Shown piece after piece: positions 11,769-27,400 of a DNA stretch of 64,000 bases. This DNA is from Monarcha castaneiventris obscurior (Eukaryota; Chordata; Aves; Passeriformes; Monarchidae). Each line of letters begins with the position of its first letter. The first letter of the stretch is position 1. The notes below the pieces were generated by a model that did no database searches, had not been told where the DNA came from, and worked only from the letters and a program-made list of their open reading frames with translations. The stretch spans positions 15,908,501-15,972,500 of the forward strand of contig JAMPIT010000484.1 in assembly GCA_026261815.1 (NCBI GenBank). Reading direction: 5' to 3'. A program made the position numbers and the translations under genes.

Positions 11769-14700
11769 CCCTACGGATGAACTAGCCATTCATCTTCTAT
11801 AATGCGTGATTACAGCTAAGTTAGCAATTAATCCCCATCTTTTCCCTGAAGAAAATGAGCTCTTATATAGATATGTAATGACTGAGTCAGTTTATCATAG
11901 CTAAGCCTTGTCTGAGCATATGTGGCAGTCCACTTTAAGTCTGCCCTTAAATTGATGCAGTCAAATACAAAACCTTGTGCAAACAAAATAATTCTAAATG
12001 TTTATAAACTGATTTGCCACTTGTGAGGATGCAAGTTCTGCTGCTGCCATTAGAGCAAAGTTCAACTTGACTGATGGATGAAACTTGCAAAATAATTTAG
12101 GACTCTAAACAGAAAAATATCCAGGAAGAAACCTTTCTTCCCCCTCTGGCCAAGTGAAATGACAAGGAATTAATTACCAGAGCAGCAACAAGTTGAGCTT
12201 TGTCTGGTTGATAACAAAACTGATTTTACATATCACCAGTACTCTATGGCTGTAATAGCCTAAAGTGGAAAATTTTTTTGAAGTGAAAAGTACTCCAAAA
12301 GTCATGACACAGCATGATTTCAGTTTTGTCAAAGGGACACACTCAAACTGAAAAATCACTCTTTTGAGAGTCATGACTTGTTCTTTCTTTCTTTTTGTTA
12401 CAAGGCTCTATAATAACATCTGTGATGACTTCAATGCAAGTCAGTAGGAAAAAATCCCCCACATTTCTCTTCAGTTCCTTTATCTGTCAATTACTGGAAT
12501 ATCATTTGCTGTAAAATGATGCTTCTATAGATGCTGAGAAAAAAGCTCTAAATTATTTTAAAACATTTTGATACATCGTGTGTGATGATGCTTGAATTCT
12601 GGAGGGTTTTGTACTTTCTTTAAGACTTCATCACACTGGCAAATAAATCTTGTTTAGGGTTCTGTGGAAGGATTTTAGCATTATTCCTACTCTAGATTGC
12701 AAAAAAATATCTACTTGTATTATGGTTTGGGTTTTATTTCTTTGCTTTTTATGTTTTTTAATAAATCTGGTTCTCTTGCTACTATTTTATTCTGCTTTCC
12801 AGTGAATAAAGCTGATCCTAATACTAAAAATTTTTTGAGTGAGTCTCAAACAGAGGGATGTTTTCTTTGTTTGCTTTAAACAAACCATGCGAGTTACAAA
12901 CCCTTCGAGTTACACAGCTCTGGTTTGAATTAACAGCTCTCCAAGCTGGGCTGACCACTTAATGCTTCTCAGGCACTGAGCATTCAAATACTTCAAAGGA
13001 AAGACAGCCATATCTAGTGTTTTATCCTCTTAAAAGCACAAAAAAGGATGCCAGATTCATGTAATTGAAAACGTTTGCTGTAGGCAAGGTGTCCCAGGCA
13101 GGCCAAGGTGGAAGAACATATCCCTGTTCTGCTGTGTTTAGTTTTGCTTTGGTTGTTTGGGGCACCCTGCTGCCTTATAAGAGTTAAAGGCAACTTAAAA
13201 CCTTGCCTGTTTGTGTCTCTCTGATTTTGATTTTATTCCTGTGGTCTTTTAGCTCTTGTTTGGAGTTTTAGTGGCTGAAGTCGCAGTAAATGGAGAGCAG
13301 CATGATTAATGCTCTTCTGATCGGGGTCTTATTTTCCAAAGTCCACTTAATACCACTTCTGAATTGCTTAACCATTCAACCTCCCGAAGTCATTTGTTAG
13401 GAAAGCTACAAAACACCCCACTTTGCAGTCCATCAGTGTCTGTACTGTGTAAGCCTTTAAAAGGCCGTGTATAAAAACCCCAGTGTAGCTCTTTCTACTG
13501 TCTGTGCTCAAGGTGAGAGGGAATGGAGGGAAGCAGGGACAGGTGGGAGAAATGTTTAGAGCTGGACGTGGGACTTAGGAGGGGTAAGACAGTGACAGTG
13601 CTGTTGTACTGGTTAGCAGAATTGTTCTGCTTCTGCTGGACCCCTGACAAGTTGAGTAGTTTGGGTAATTGCTTGCTTGCTGCGTGCCCAGAGAACATGG
13701 GTAGTGAAACTTGTGTTTGTTTTTCTTCCTGGTTTTGGTTTTGGGGTTTTGGGTTTGGTTGGGGAGAGTTTCTTATTTTTTTTCCATTTTTTTGCTTGCT
13801 TTTCCTGTTGCAGTAGCCCAAGAGTGGATGCCTCATTGGGACACCCCAGCAAGTACTATCCATGTCCATGGTTTGCTGCCAGCCCCATCTCACACAGGGT
13901 GAGCACTGAGCTGTCCAGCTGGGACACACATAGCTCCCATCCAGCAGTGTAGGACTGAGCTTGGCTGTGTGTGCTGCAAAGCAACACCCACTTCTGTCCC
14001 TGCACAGCCCGAGCCCTTCCCTGGTGCAGACTTCCATTTCTGACACTGCACAATATTGTATCAAGGCTGGAACAAAGATGAGGTAAATGTACTGCCAGCA
14101 TCTTGGGGAAAAGCAAATACTCTGGAGACTTGTGAATTTTCCTGTGCATTCTTTGTGACTTTATGATTATGAAGTTTCTGAGAGATTTCTTTTCCTTGAC
14201 GTTAGGTTTTTCATGTATAATTCGCATATTTTGTGCCCATGCAGGTGTGTTAATAAGATGGGGTTAAAATGAGTGGAGTGGAATAACAGAGAGGGTTTTG
14301 TCCTCTGGGGAAAAAAAGCTGGAATAATTTTTTTGGTCCATTTCATCTTTCCAAAGATTCCAGCTGGACTTGCATGGTATCACTTGGAGCCATGTTCTGA
14401 TCCTGACTGCTTCTCTCTGGAAGCACTTGCAGAAAACCACGGTAGCAGCATCATACTGTCCTGACATTTGCCTGAGATTATGGTTGACTGAGCTTGCAAA
14501 TCTTCACACTCAGCTGTACGGAATTTCTCATTTGAATCTTCTGAATGCTTGATCTGATAAATTGCTGGAAGGGCACATTCTGGTTACCAGTGAGAAGAAT
14601 CCTATCCCACTGGAGACAAAGCGTGGTAAAAGGGAATACAGAAGCTATGGGAAGCCCCTGGTGTGTGTTTGATGCAGCCACAAACTGGAGTCTCAGGTTG

Positions 14701-17700
14701 TAGATCAAAGAATGGGAGATGTCCTTTAAGCCTCTCAGGCTTTATGCAGTGCAATGAATTCAACTGTTGAAGCATTTTTTATTGAACTTATCTCAATATT
14801 CCCATGCTATATAGAATTATCACTCTTGTAGTTTGTGTTCAGCTTGGATAGCTGGAGGGTGGAGGGGATTGGCTGAAGGACTTTGGTACCATTTTTCCAG
14901 TAGTTGCATCTTCCTAAAAACTCAAACAGTACAATTGCTCTTTTCAAATGCAGAATACTGTGTGACATCAGGTGCATGGCATTCATCATTAATGAAAATG
15001 TTCAGCTGAGCAGTAATAACATCTACAAATAAGTAATAACGTCCCTAGCAAGCAACATATTAACTTGGAGTAGGCTGGTTGCTTCTGTTGTGTTAATGTG
15101 GGTCTTGGAATCCAGAGGCTGATTGTCTTTGCCTGTGCATTTCATAAACACATTTCTAAGCTGGTTCCCACATCATTTTTATGTTGAAGTTGTCTGGGGT
15201 CTGAATTGGCCTTTTGGAGAACAATGTTAGTACTCCAAGTTTCCAGGTGTTTCTAAATACTAGGAAAGAAAGAAAAATGTGAGCTTTTACTTCAAAACAG
15301 TTTTTAGATGTTTGGTTGTGTGTTCTAACAGTGCAAATCAAAACTGTTTATAGGTCAGTAGAAAGGGCTGAAGTGGTAGCAGGGAGGTGGCCATGGGCTC
15401 CTTGAGGGATCTCCACAGGTGGGAGTCCGAGAAGAGACCACAGATGAATTTCCTCCTGTCAGTTCCATCCAATGCTGACAGTGCTGGAGGAACCCAGGAG
15501 GGAAAGAAAAATGCTGATTTATTTACCTCATAGCCCAGTCAAGAGCCAGGAACCTCTGTACTTCACCCTGCCCAGAGCCTTTCCCTGCTGCAAAGACATC
15601 CAAGTTTATCTCTTGCTGTTAGACTTTGGTGTGCCTACATGTACTCAAATACTGCACAGCCCATGGTATCAGGAAGGAATTAGATAGTGACTGGAGTTCC
15701 TTGGGCTCACCAGACTTTGAACGATGTCTGAGTGAAACCAGATTGGAAGCAGTACAACCAGTTTTCCTTTCACTGTAGATGTGTTTACAAAGATTTCGGT
15801 ATGGCCATTATTTACTCTGTAGCACTGTCATTGACAGAGAAATAAATGAATTCTTACATTCATACTTCATGCTTGCAAGATCGTGCTTCAAGAATGAAAA
15901 TTCCCTGATTTTAACCAGAAAATACATTAATTAAAATGTTAATGAAGCTGGTATCTTTTGTTTCTGCTGCAATTGTTTTAACCAGTGCTATTGCACCCGT
16001 TAAAGGGTGTGGGCTGTGTGTGTCCTCTCCTGAAAAAAAGCCCCCATCTTTTGTAGATAAAGTGTGAAAATAGCAAAAGGTAATCTTAATATTGCCTGAA
16101 GAAAGAGAAAAAATAGTTTAAGACCTCAAATGCTGTACTTTAAAATACATTTTGACATTCTGGTGACATCAGTCCTAATAGAGCATATTTCACGGAATTG
16201 AAACTCATCTTTCACTTTTCACTTTATGTTCCTGTGGTCTACTTTCTTTTCCCATTCCTTTTCTGTGCTTTGCTAAAAAGACAGATGCAGTTCAATACTT
16301 TTTTTTCTAAAAGGCAGGTTGTACAAAGAAGTTCTGCAGTGAAACCTTTTAAATCATGAAACTCCAAAAAGCTTTGTTTTTCTGTTTCCCAGCTTGCTCT
16401 CTGCCTTGACCTCTGGTTCCTGTGTTTTAGGATACATAAGTAGCAAACAGTCAAAAACTGATTTTAAGAAACTTTACTGGGTTACTTGGATTCTCCCTCT
16501 TACTTTAATCCTGTCAGAGACTAATGGCAGTTCCCCTGGTGCTCCTAGGAAACGCTGAAGCGAGTCCATTGTTAAAACAAATAACCAATTCCAATGGTAA
16601 TTCTAGCAGGAAGCAGTGTACTGCAATTTAATGAATTTCTGAGATCAGTCCTTAAGTCATCCTTCTCTATCCTTAATTTGTTGTATGGAAACCGCTGGTT
16701 TTACTTATGTCCCAGTTTTGGAGAAAAAAACAAATTGATGGTCTCTGAAAATGTGTACAGTGTTAGTATCTAATTTATTTAGAAATGGATGGTAAAACTC
16801 CAGAGCAAAACATGTGATGTGGTAAAATGTGTTTGCCCAAAATTAAGTGTCTCAGTCATCGTAAAGGAATGGGAGTATTTGGGGGGTTTTCCCACTTTTT
16901 TCTTCTGAACAAAATCCAGTGTGCTGCTGTCAAGTCCTCAGCAGTTTGCAATCAGATGTTCCCAGGATGTGTCCCAGTAATTAATTTGTGTGACTCTCTT
17001 CAAAGGAGCAATTTAAAAGACTTTTTCCTGTTAATTGCTGAAGTTTGGTACTAACCTTCCCAATGGTTTTTTTGTAGCAGGCAATGCAGGGGGGTAGCAC
17101 AGTGAGCTGGCATTCAGAAGTTGCTTATAGCTGGAGGTTTTTCCCTTTCAAAATACTTTGTAAAGTCAACAGAGGGGTGAAAGCTGTAAAATTCAGAGCA
17201 ACTGTACTGTGATCCAACAGTTCTGAGTCTCTCACCATTCATGCTTGTTTTATTTGGTGAAATGCTTTGAAAGAGCTGATGTTATATTAGTGTGAAGTGT
17301 AAAGTTATACAAATAAAGTCATGTATTCCTATAACACCCCACCTCTGGAAATGTATTAGGACCTAGAAGTTCTGGTTCTTTTACAATAGCTGGTTTGTCC
17401 TTCCTAGTTAGATTTAAAAGGGTCTTTGTTACACTCTTTGGCTTGTCTTGCCATTGATACATAGGTCTGAGGTTTTCCTGTTCAGGGAGAATTTGGCTGC
17501 ACTCACCGTGCTGCTTCTAGTAAAGCTCATAGAGCAGAGTGTTGTCTTGGAAAATATAAGATTGGGTTTTATTCAGCTGGTATATTTTGGACCTTTACCA
17601 TGTTCTCATTTATCTCTCACTCACAGAAACACTCTAAAATGGCAACCATGTAATCTTTTTTAGATTGTAAAGCCTTTGTTATGGCTCCAGAGTGTGATGC

Positions 17701-20700
17701 CTGATGCTTTACTGGGTGCTTTGATCCTGCTTTTCTGGTTTTTGTTTTTGTTTGGTTTGGGTCTTTTTCTCCTGGTGCCTGGGGAAACATTTAAAGTCCT
17801 GATTATTTTCAGGGGCTAATATAACTTTTTATGGAATCGAATTGAAAAAGGGCTTTGTTAAATTAGTGAAGTATACACATGCTTTACTTCATTTGCAGAG
17901 CTGTGTTTTTTGCTAAATCCTGACTCTTCTTTAGGAGGGCACAGCTTTAATAATTTTGCTTTCTGCCTCCAAGCTGACTCTGTGAACAAGGAAAAGATTC
18001 CTGGTGATGCTTCATCTGAAACATAAGGGTTGCTGTGCTGTTTGTTCCTTGACTTGGTTTCTGTCGTTCATATTTGAGTTATTGTCTGAATTCAGGATAT
18101 TTAGGTGTGATGAACTATAGCAGTTGCAAGAAGCTTTTGTCTTCTTGTTGAGAGCCACATGGAGTATTTCAAAGAATTGTTCTTGATTTCAGTGTTAGTG
18201 CTCAAGGGAGTGAGGATGAAGCAGTTCCATTTGGCTGCTGCTCCATTTACAATGTGGAAAGCTTCTCTCTTGTGCCTCTGCCCAGTTTATCTGGAAAAGC
18301 CGGAAGAGTTTTCAAGCTACAAGACTCATTTAGGTGGATTCTTAGTTTCAGTGGTCAGCTGTAATTTCCTGGCGGGTGCAAACACTTGGTCCTGGAGGAC
18401 TTGGTCACTGTGGCTTAGATTTACCACAGCCTGGGACTTGAAAGTTGTAGGTTACCTAGAAGAAAACTCATCTGTCTAGGAAGATATTACCAAAGAAAAT
18501 TCAGGAAAAGGCGTTAATGATGAATCTGCAAAAATATTTCTTTTGTTCTTTATTATTTGAGTTAATAGAGTTTAACTCAGTGGAGTGAAAGTTTTGTGGA
18601 AAAATTTCCTACTAGAAACAGGTAGGATGCACAGATTGTTGTGCTGGGCTCCCTCAGAAAGACAAACTTGGTGACTTTTTGAGTTAGTGCATTACTCATT
18701 GACTACCTTGTGTATTCAAGGAAAAATCCCAGATACTCTCCTAATGATGTGACTGTTTCTGTCTTACCTAAGTGTGGTTACAGCCCCTATCCAAGAGCTT
18801 TAGAAGGCAGAGTGAAACCTTTGCCAAGTATGAAAGACAGGTATGACAGGCGAGTACTCTTGGCAGGCAATTTCGTTTATTATGCAGCTATTTGAAGGGG
18901 CAAGCTGCCAGCTTTCCATGTTAAAGGGAAGATAATTGCCTAACAGAGTCACTGGGAACAAGGAATACAGTGGGATAGAAATTTTGTCCTGTCCCGTGGT
19001 AGAACAGATCATTTTATTTCCCTGCATGCTGGAGGGACACACACAGGGCCTAAATCATGCCCATTCCAGACACTGTGTGTATACCATGTCTCCCATTGCC
19101 AGCCAGAAAAATGAGTTTATGAAACGTTGGAAAGTGCCCAAATGAAGATTAATATGCAAACTAGAACTGAGGCAGTCTGTAGTTATGTAGTAGCTTCCTT
19201 AAATGTGTAAAGACAGGAGGAAGGTGGGGTTTTTTGGTCCTCTTTAATTTAGTAGGAATGGTGTCCTATTTTGAGGGGAGTTTTTCTGTTTATTTGCTTA
19301 ATGTAATTAATCTGCTTATTTGCTCTGAAGATAGTGTCAGTAATTTTCTTGTCCACAGTGTTTGTGATTAGAGTAGCTCAATTTTTTTTCAGGGTAATTT
19401 CAGTGTCGTTGAGGTGGAATTATTTGCATTTTAAAAGAGGGAAGTTGTTACAGGAAAAGTAAAAGTTTCTCATCTATTTAAGATACTAATTAAGTATTTT
19501 AGAGACAGACACAGCTATACCTATGTCTTTAGAGTACATTCCAGGTAGTTTATAGCCATGTCCTAATAAAAAGCAGAAAAATTTTTTTTTTGGATGAAAC
19601 CTAAAAACTCCTCTGTCCGTTTGAGGCAGAAAACCTGCAAAGTCTGTGGAAGTTCAGTGTCATGATTAAAATTAGACATCCTTGTAAGTAACCAAAACCA
19701 CATCTACTAATCAGAGAGATTAAGCAGCTTCAGTGGAGTTTGCTGGCAGTCATGACTGTAGTGCATGTCAGAGGCTGTTATTGCTGTTCTGAATGAGTCA
19801 TTTGGGTAACAGAGGTCATCGTTTAATTTGTAGTTGTGTACATAAGTGCACAGAGCATGGGAGCCACCTGTTAACTACTTCTGCATTATAATATACTTTT
19901 ACTATCTGTCATTCCAAAATGTATTTCCAAAGGGAGAGGAGCAATCTGGAAGAGGTATGTGCTTGTATAGGTTAAACTGCACGTGTTCAGATGATGCTTG
20001 ATCTCTCTGACGCCACACTGAAATATTTATATGATACTCAACTAATGCTCGTGGAATAGACACAATTAACTGTCGGTCAACTTCCAGAAAAATTGCTCAG
20101 TGTTTTCTCAGAAGACACCATCCTTCAGCTTCCTGGTAAAGGAGGAACCATTGTTTGAAAATAATCCAGTGATCCATCTAATGATTTTCCGTAGCTCAGA
20201 TAGTGATCAGCACCTGGTGGAAGACTAAAAAAAATCTAAATAATTGGTTTTCTGCTTTTGTTTCCCTATGGAACAAAAAGTGCCCAGCTGTCCTCATAAT
20301 AAGATGAAGAAAGAGAAAAAACAAACAAACAAAAAGCTTTGACCAAGGTCTTAAAATGGTTTGGTGCCTGCTGTGTGTGTCAGAGCATGACCAAGTTGGC
20401 CTGGCTGGTACCAGGAAGGTTGCACTGGTGGCATAAGAGTCCAGCTCTTGGGGTCTCTCCCTGCCTCTGCAGCCCAGGCCCAGTCCTCTCCTCATCTCCC
20501 TCCATCCACTTGGGATGGCCCCCACCACTCCAGTGCCCAAGCTGAGGGGTGATCCAGTTTGGTTTTGCTGAGGATCTGGGGTTCCAGTCAGGGCTGGTTT
20601 ATCCATCATATCTGTTCCTGGCAGATGCCTCCTCCTAAGAAGATGTGTACTTATTTAGGAGCTCAGCTGAAGTTGTGGTCCCTGGAATGCATCCCAGCAG

Positions 20701-21470
20701 GGACACTGCCACTCAAAGGAGTGTGGTCCAAACACTCAAACATGAGCTATTTATTCCCTTTAGTCGTGGAGTGCTTCATTCCCAAGTTGCAGCACAACTA
20801 TTTTTTCCCCCAGAGTACTTAATTCCTATTTTCAGGACCTAGGAATTTTCAGTATCATATCAGTGCACTCGTGGTGTTGATGCTTCTTGTTCTTTGCTGT
20901 GTTTTTTAGTAAACTGTGTGTTCCCATGTACTCTCCCATAGTTTGTTTGAGCAGGAATGTTTGTCTGTAAACTATGCCAAAAAGAGGGGTTAAAATTCTC
21001 CAGAAGTGATAGGAGCTAACTGAGGAATGATGAGAGGAAAATAATTCTTCTAAATACACTTAATTAGGGTTTGTCACTTGAAAAAATCGTAAGCAGACTC
21101 AAATCTCTGATAATCCAGAACTCTGTATCTGTAATCTGTTAGTTTGCTTGAGAAGGAAAAATCTTTTATGTTGTCTGTATCCCAAAATCCAGGCTATCAA
21201 GGTCTGTCCCCTGGATGATTAAGATGTAGGTGAAAGCTAACAACAAAAGTACCAATGTTCAAGTTCCTCTCCATCTTTCTCTCCCGCTTGTTGCCTATTT
21301 TTAATCCCATGCTAGATACAGCTGTCATGCAGTTATCTAAACCCTCTTAACAATTTGGCTTTCAAACATGTTTGAGTTGCTTGTTCTGGATGTAGATCTC
21401 TCCTTTTTGCTCTGTGGGCTGGCTCTTACTGACTTCTCTCAGCACACTGTGTGGTCCAGAATATTTATTT

Positions 21471-21487
21471 TTATTATTATTATTATT
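21471..21487. repeat. TTA trinucleotide run
   Basis: Short TTA repeat of about six units in intron 1. Confidence 0.85.
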
Positions 21488-24400
21488 GTAACCTGCTAAA
21501 TACCTATGAGGAAACAATCTTGAGTTCTCCAGGAGCTCTGGTTCTCTCTATTTGTTCATTTTAAGTTGTAGTTTGCATTGCTTGTGCTGTTGGCTCTCAG
21601 TGTCATGTGTGAGTCTCTCTCCTGTCAGATGCTTAAGCATTATTTATGGAGTGTTTGTAAACTTATAGGCAGAGTGTCTGGGAATGTTTGGTGTGTTCCC
21701 ATGGAGCTGAACTGTATTTTGACAGCCGGTTAATGCCACAAAACCTCCAGAGGCTCCTGCTCTCTATCTGCCATTCCTCCACCACCTAGATGACTTGTGA
21801 TAGTTGTTCTGCAGACACAGCTGTGATTGACAGTCTAGATTTTAAAATGGAGGCTCTTCCATGTTATTTGTAGGATTAGTTCAGACCAAGTAGTTTTGCT
21901 TTGCTCTGTAAATATGAGCCATTTGTTCGAAATTGAGAGTTGGTCTTAACAAATCCTATTTTTAATATTAAAGTTTGTTTTGAGTCTTCACAATTAAAGC
22001 ACTTTGTCAAGTGTATATGTTGTTTATTAGAGCAAACTGAGGAACAGAGAAGTTAAAAGGTTTCTCAGGGTCATAGGGCATTCAAGATCAGATTCAAAGG
22101 AAAACAGTACAGTTCAACTTGAGACCTTGTCTGCTTTCATGGTTACTAACACCCCTCCCTGTAGTAGCAGAAGTCACCAATTGCTTCTCTGCAATCTATT
22201 TTCTCTCTGTTGTTTATGTTTGGATGTGAAAATGAGGTTTCAGTCATCATTTGTAGTTGAGTCCAATGAATGCTGAAACCTGAAAGAATGCTGCTGTTTC
22301 CTACTTGAGAGGTGCCTCCTGAAACTAAGGCGAGCTGGGCCTTGGCACCAGGAAGAAAAACAAAGAACCTGGGCTGTAGTGTTCCTCGAGGTAAGGGATT
22401 TTGAGTTTTGAGATGTTGTGAAACTTTTGTCGAAATGATTCCTCACTTGTGTGTAAGGGAATGAATAAAAGGAGGGTGTTGGAAGGCTGGTCTTGTCATT
22501 GGCCTGTCTTTGGACACTCTCTAGTCAGGTGGGTGAGTAGATAACATGAAACTCTTGCTAATGAGGGTTAATAAACCAGGAAGAGAATAGGATAGAATAA
22601 ATTTAGTTTTTCTGTTTTCTCCATTTTCACTTCCCTGGGTATTTCCATTCTCCATCATTCCTTGTATTCAGCTTGGTTTACTTACTGTTATAGGGGAAGC
22701 TTGGGGTTTTTCATGGTGACAGTTTTGTAGGATAAATAGTTTTCCCTCAACACTGTGTAGCATATCAACTGAGAATTTGTCATTTAAGGTGCTACTGACA
22801 TCTGCATCAAGCCAGGCCTGTAGTCTTCTTATCCCAAACTAAAATGCAGTTACATTCGTCTGTCCTTCAGCTCTTCAATGGATTGTCCTTGGGGTTGATT
22901 CAAACATCCCACTTGTTGCAAGGTCCTTGAAAGGAAAAACTTCTGGAAAAAAAAGTATTATAATTTCATGAAGATACATCTCAAAGGTGGCTAGAGAGTC
23001 TACAAACTGCTTGAGCTGCCCTTTGGATATTTAGTTTGGTGAATTTGTTTCAGACTGAAAAAAGGACGTTGAAAGGGAGCTTTAATAACTGTAATGCTTT
23101 AATGAGTATTTGTAATGGCAGATTACTGGTCTGTGCAATTCTGAGCTGTATCCTTACTCAGCACTCTTGCTCCTGGGTTTATGAGTAGGCACGGAAGTTG
23201 GGAGTTTCCACAAGAATTACTCATATCAAGGAGGAATCCTAAGTGCCTTATCCCTGTCTGATCACGGAAGCAAATTAATTAACCTGCATGCGTAATGCAT
23301 CTTTCCAAAATTACAGAAATACTCTTAATTCCCTTTGTTGTAGGGGACAGGAGGAAAAGTTCTGAATGTAAATTCAAGTAACTCACTGCCTCAGAAATGT
23401 GTTGAATTGCTTTTAGGAGCCTGTAACTGAAAGTGTAGTATTGATTCTTTCTGTTGAGTGTTTTTGAAAAAAAAATGGTAAAACTCTGACTTTTAAGACT
23501 TTAGATGATAATCCTTAGATATGATGAGGTATTCCTAGTAAGTAGCCAAGCCTGGCAATAACTATTTGTGCATCTTCACTTTCAGGTAGGTAGGTGGTGA
23601 TAGGAAAAGGGAACAGAGGAAGGGAGGTCAGCAGTGAGTGGGTCACAAACCTGAACCTTCATCTTTTGACTCTCATGCCAAGATCTTAAATGTAATACTG
23701 TGTTCCACTGAACTCCATACAAGTGCCTGGAATAGCTGTTTCTTTGTGTAGCTCGTTTAACTTCACTAGGAGATGCTGGAAAAGTTCAAACTGTGTCTTT
23801 GAAAGTTGTTACTGCAAATTGTTTAGAGATCCTAACCATTCTCTGTTTGGAGAACAGAAATTAATGTTTCCATTGTGGAGCATACTGAAAGTTTATTCTG
23901 AATTAAGCAAGAGCCACAAAATATTTACTGACAAGAAAAACCAAACTGAACAGTGTTTTCTCTTCTGTAGGCAGTTCACTGTACTTGCTTGTCCTAAAAT
24001 TTAACGTGGTGTTGGAATTTAGTTACAAACTATGGAAACAACTCTACCCCACTACTGTTTAAGTCTCCTAAAATGCTTTTGTGTTATGCAGTACTACAGA
24101 TTAATGCTTAAAGTACTTCTATTTTGATTTTATGTTCAAAAGTTCAAAGTAAAACTTGAGAACTGCTCAGACCTACTTTCAGGGAGGGTGAAGAATCTAT
24201 TTCTTGGGCAGTTGCTGCACTATTTCATTGCTCCAGAACAGCACTAAATACTTGAGGTATTTGTTACTTGTTACATCTGAGTCTTTCAGAGGTAGCAACA
24301 TGGGGAAACTTGAACAAAGTCCAGAATAACTCGGGATTTAAACTCTGTAATTCCTAATGCCCCGATTTATACAAGTATTCTGATGTTTAGCTACACTGCA

Positions 24401-27400
24401 CTGAGCCTCATGGAGAGTTTTAAGCATCTTGGAAGAGGTCAATGTACAAAACCAGTTTGCTGTGATATCAGTTCCATGCATTAAGGTGGGCTGATAAGAA
24501 TATGATTAGCACTGTTTCTTTAAAATGAACTATTTTCAATTTGTCTTAATTCTCTTTTGCTAGATGGGTGTCTTCTGCCTGTCCATCATCCACTGTAAAT
24601 GAATGCTATTGCTAGAAAAATGTTATTTGCAGTAACAGGAAAGAATCTGTCTTCACCACTTTTTTCCTATTTCTTCTTTGAGAAGCTCTTGTTTTATTTT
24701 CTAGGTGCCCTTTTACCCTATAAGTAATGGTAGGGCAGATGCTTGGAGGTTTCTGGAGGTCTCTGTGTAGTTTTTGTGGGTAATTCCTGAAATCAGCAAC
24801 ACAGGGTTTATTCTCCATTTTCCTTGTTAATTCTTCCTCTGGAAAAGAAAACCTGAGCAGCTTGAATAGTTTTGTATCATTTACTTGAGATATGTAAGTT
24901 GTTACTTAAAACACCATATTTTTTATACTCAACTATAATCTGTAATCCTAACAAAATAAGGGAAATCATTCTGCCACTGAGCAAATACTGCATAACATAC
25001 ACTATTTCCAGTATTTCCAGTAACACTGGAAACTTTTTCCTCAGTTTCTCTTACACAAGATATGGAAGTTCAATTTTGCCTTTTGGCGAGGGAGCTGCTC
25101 TAAGTATTTGTATATATTTGGTAGTCAAGATTATATCAGATTTAATACATTCAATCAGTATATGTTGGAAATTATGATTGCTTTATGCAATATTTTCCTC
25201 ATAACTTTTTAAAACTAAAAACGTCCCTACTGCTTCAGTGGAACATAATGTTAATGAGAGGAGATAATTATGAAAATTACTCTCCTTCCTCAGGATATCC
25301 GATCTTTGTGAGTGTGATGCGTATTTGCACATCTCACCTGCTACAGTTTCTCAGTGCATGTCTTAGATGAACGTAGGGTGCTGACAGCTGCAAGAGAATC
25401 GTGAGGTTCTTTTCTCCTTTGACATCTCAGATGAATTTTAAGTGCTGATTTTCTGTCAGAAATAGGTTTCATAACCTCATTTTCAGGGGTGGGTTTAGTT
25501 TTGGAGCAGTTAAGAAAATGTTAATGCTCTGCTTGGAAAACTGTGTCTTGGACAAGGAGATATATCACAGGAGCATCAATTTTTTTTTACCAAACCCCTT
25601 TATAATGAAACATTTTCAAAATACAAGCAAGTACATTTTTCAGCATAGCTGTTTTTCAGATCTGAATAAGCATTTTAATTTTTTAATAGTCCCACAGAGG
25701 CAGAATGGGGTTGTCTATTAAGGGCTGGAAATGCAGCTGTCTGCAGCTCTTTCCCACAAAGTTGAAACTTCCTTGGGCCAAAGTTGATTTAACTTCTGTT
25801 TACTCAGTACTGGGGACTCTCAGATTATCCAAGATGTGGACTAACTTTTTGTAAGAAGTGGGTTATGGGCATCTATTTGCCTCTTCTTAATTGTGTAAAT
25901 TGCTTCTCAGTCCTGGTCACTAAATGTGTCTGTGGGTTCAGGAGTAATTGCTATTATGGAAAAAGCATCATTTTGAACAGGATTTATGTACTTAGTGCTG
26001 TAGTGGAAGCAAATACCCAGACCTGTGGGGAAAAGCCAGCATCCTGTGGCCTGGAGAGTGCTGAGTGCTGAAAACCACAAGGCAGAAAGGAATCTTTTTG
26101 GGCTAATTTGTGCTGGGTTTTTGTAAACACCAGGAGAGCTCCTGGCCAGCTCCAAATACTCACTCATTTGCGTGGCAGTGAAAGGTGTTTCAGATATACA
26201 AAATGCCAGGGTAATTATAATTAAGCAAGCTGTGATTGAGCAAGCTGCATAGTAAACAGCATGAAATTCTCTTGGCTTTGGAGAAGGGAAGGAATCAAGG
26301 CAGTGTGGATAGCGCTAATTCACTGAGGAAAGATTTGGAGGCAGGACTGGGCAGACCATTAAGGGTAGATCTACTCAAACAAATGACACCACGTGGAAAG
26401 AGAATTTCCCACTCTGCTGCCTGGGGACAAGCAATCTTTCCATGCAGGAACATTTGCATTTGGAACTGCTGGGAGCATTCTGGTTCCTGTGGGCTTCACT
26501 CTGTGACCTGCCTGTCCCCTTTCAAGCACTGGAAAGCTTGGGAAGAGCATTGTGCCCACCGTGTGTCCTATGGCCTCAGGAGCTTTGGGGCTTTACAGCT
26601 GTTTGGTTTTCCTGCTGAGTTCTCCTGTGCCAGTAGCAGCCATGCCCCATCCCTTTTAACTGAATGATCTCACAGAAAAAGCCCCCAGCCTGTGTCGTGG
26701 TTGGAAAGCAGACCTTTAGGACATGTCATTTCTATCAGAAGGTTGCTATAAAAGTTGTTGTAAAGAAGCACTTCTACGGCAGAAGAAACGTGTACAGCAA
26801 AAAAAAGTCATAAATAATTGGAAGGTGCAGGGAAAGTGACCAAAACTTTAACTCGTTTATCCATTTAGTGATGGAGAAAGTGATAGGCCATAATGAGCCA
26901 GGAAAGCTTGTCTGTAGGAAAATCACTGAACACTCTGTAGCTTCGGTGGATTAACTGGGCCACGAGAGTACAACTGTAATCACTTTGTCTTCAGTTACTT
27001 TTTGGATAATCTATAGATACCCTGGCAAGTCAGTTGCCCATGTCTTCCTGAAAGTGTTTTTTTTAGACAAGTAGTGAAGTCTGTGTCTTGTTTATCAACA
27101 TGTTCATCAGTGCAATGACACAATAAAGTAATAAACCAGGTGCTGACTTGCAGTGTTGCAAAGTGAAGTTCTTGGATATCTGGTTTGTATTTCACCCTGT
27201 GTGTGTGCAGTGTTTTGCATGTGAAAAGCAAAATGCTCAGTTTTAAGTGATTCTCCAGTTTTTAGTAAGATGAGCACTGGAGTGGAAGCTGGAAAAAGCC
27301 ATGGCAAACAACACACACTTAATAATTTGATTTGCACCCTCCAGAAATGTGAGTCCTTCAAGCAGTAGGAATAACATTTCTGGAAGATGCCCAGAGGGTG

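Noticed and set aside
13495..14064. 189-codon open frame on the minus strand in intron 1
   Set aside because: Middle part is low-complexity (Lys/Pro/Gln-rich from a C/A-rich tract) and nothing resembles a known protein.
5401..19800. AP-1-like TGAGTCA sites at 5401, 11883 and 19794 as intronic enhancers
   Set aside because: A 7-base motif is expected several times by chance in a window of this size, and I see no clustering with other motifs.
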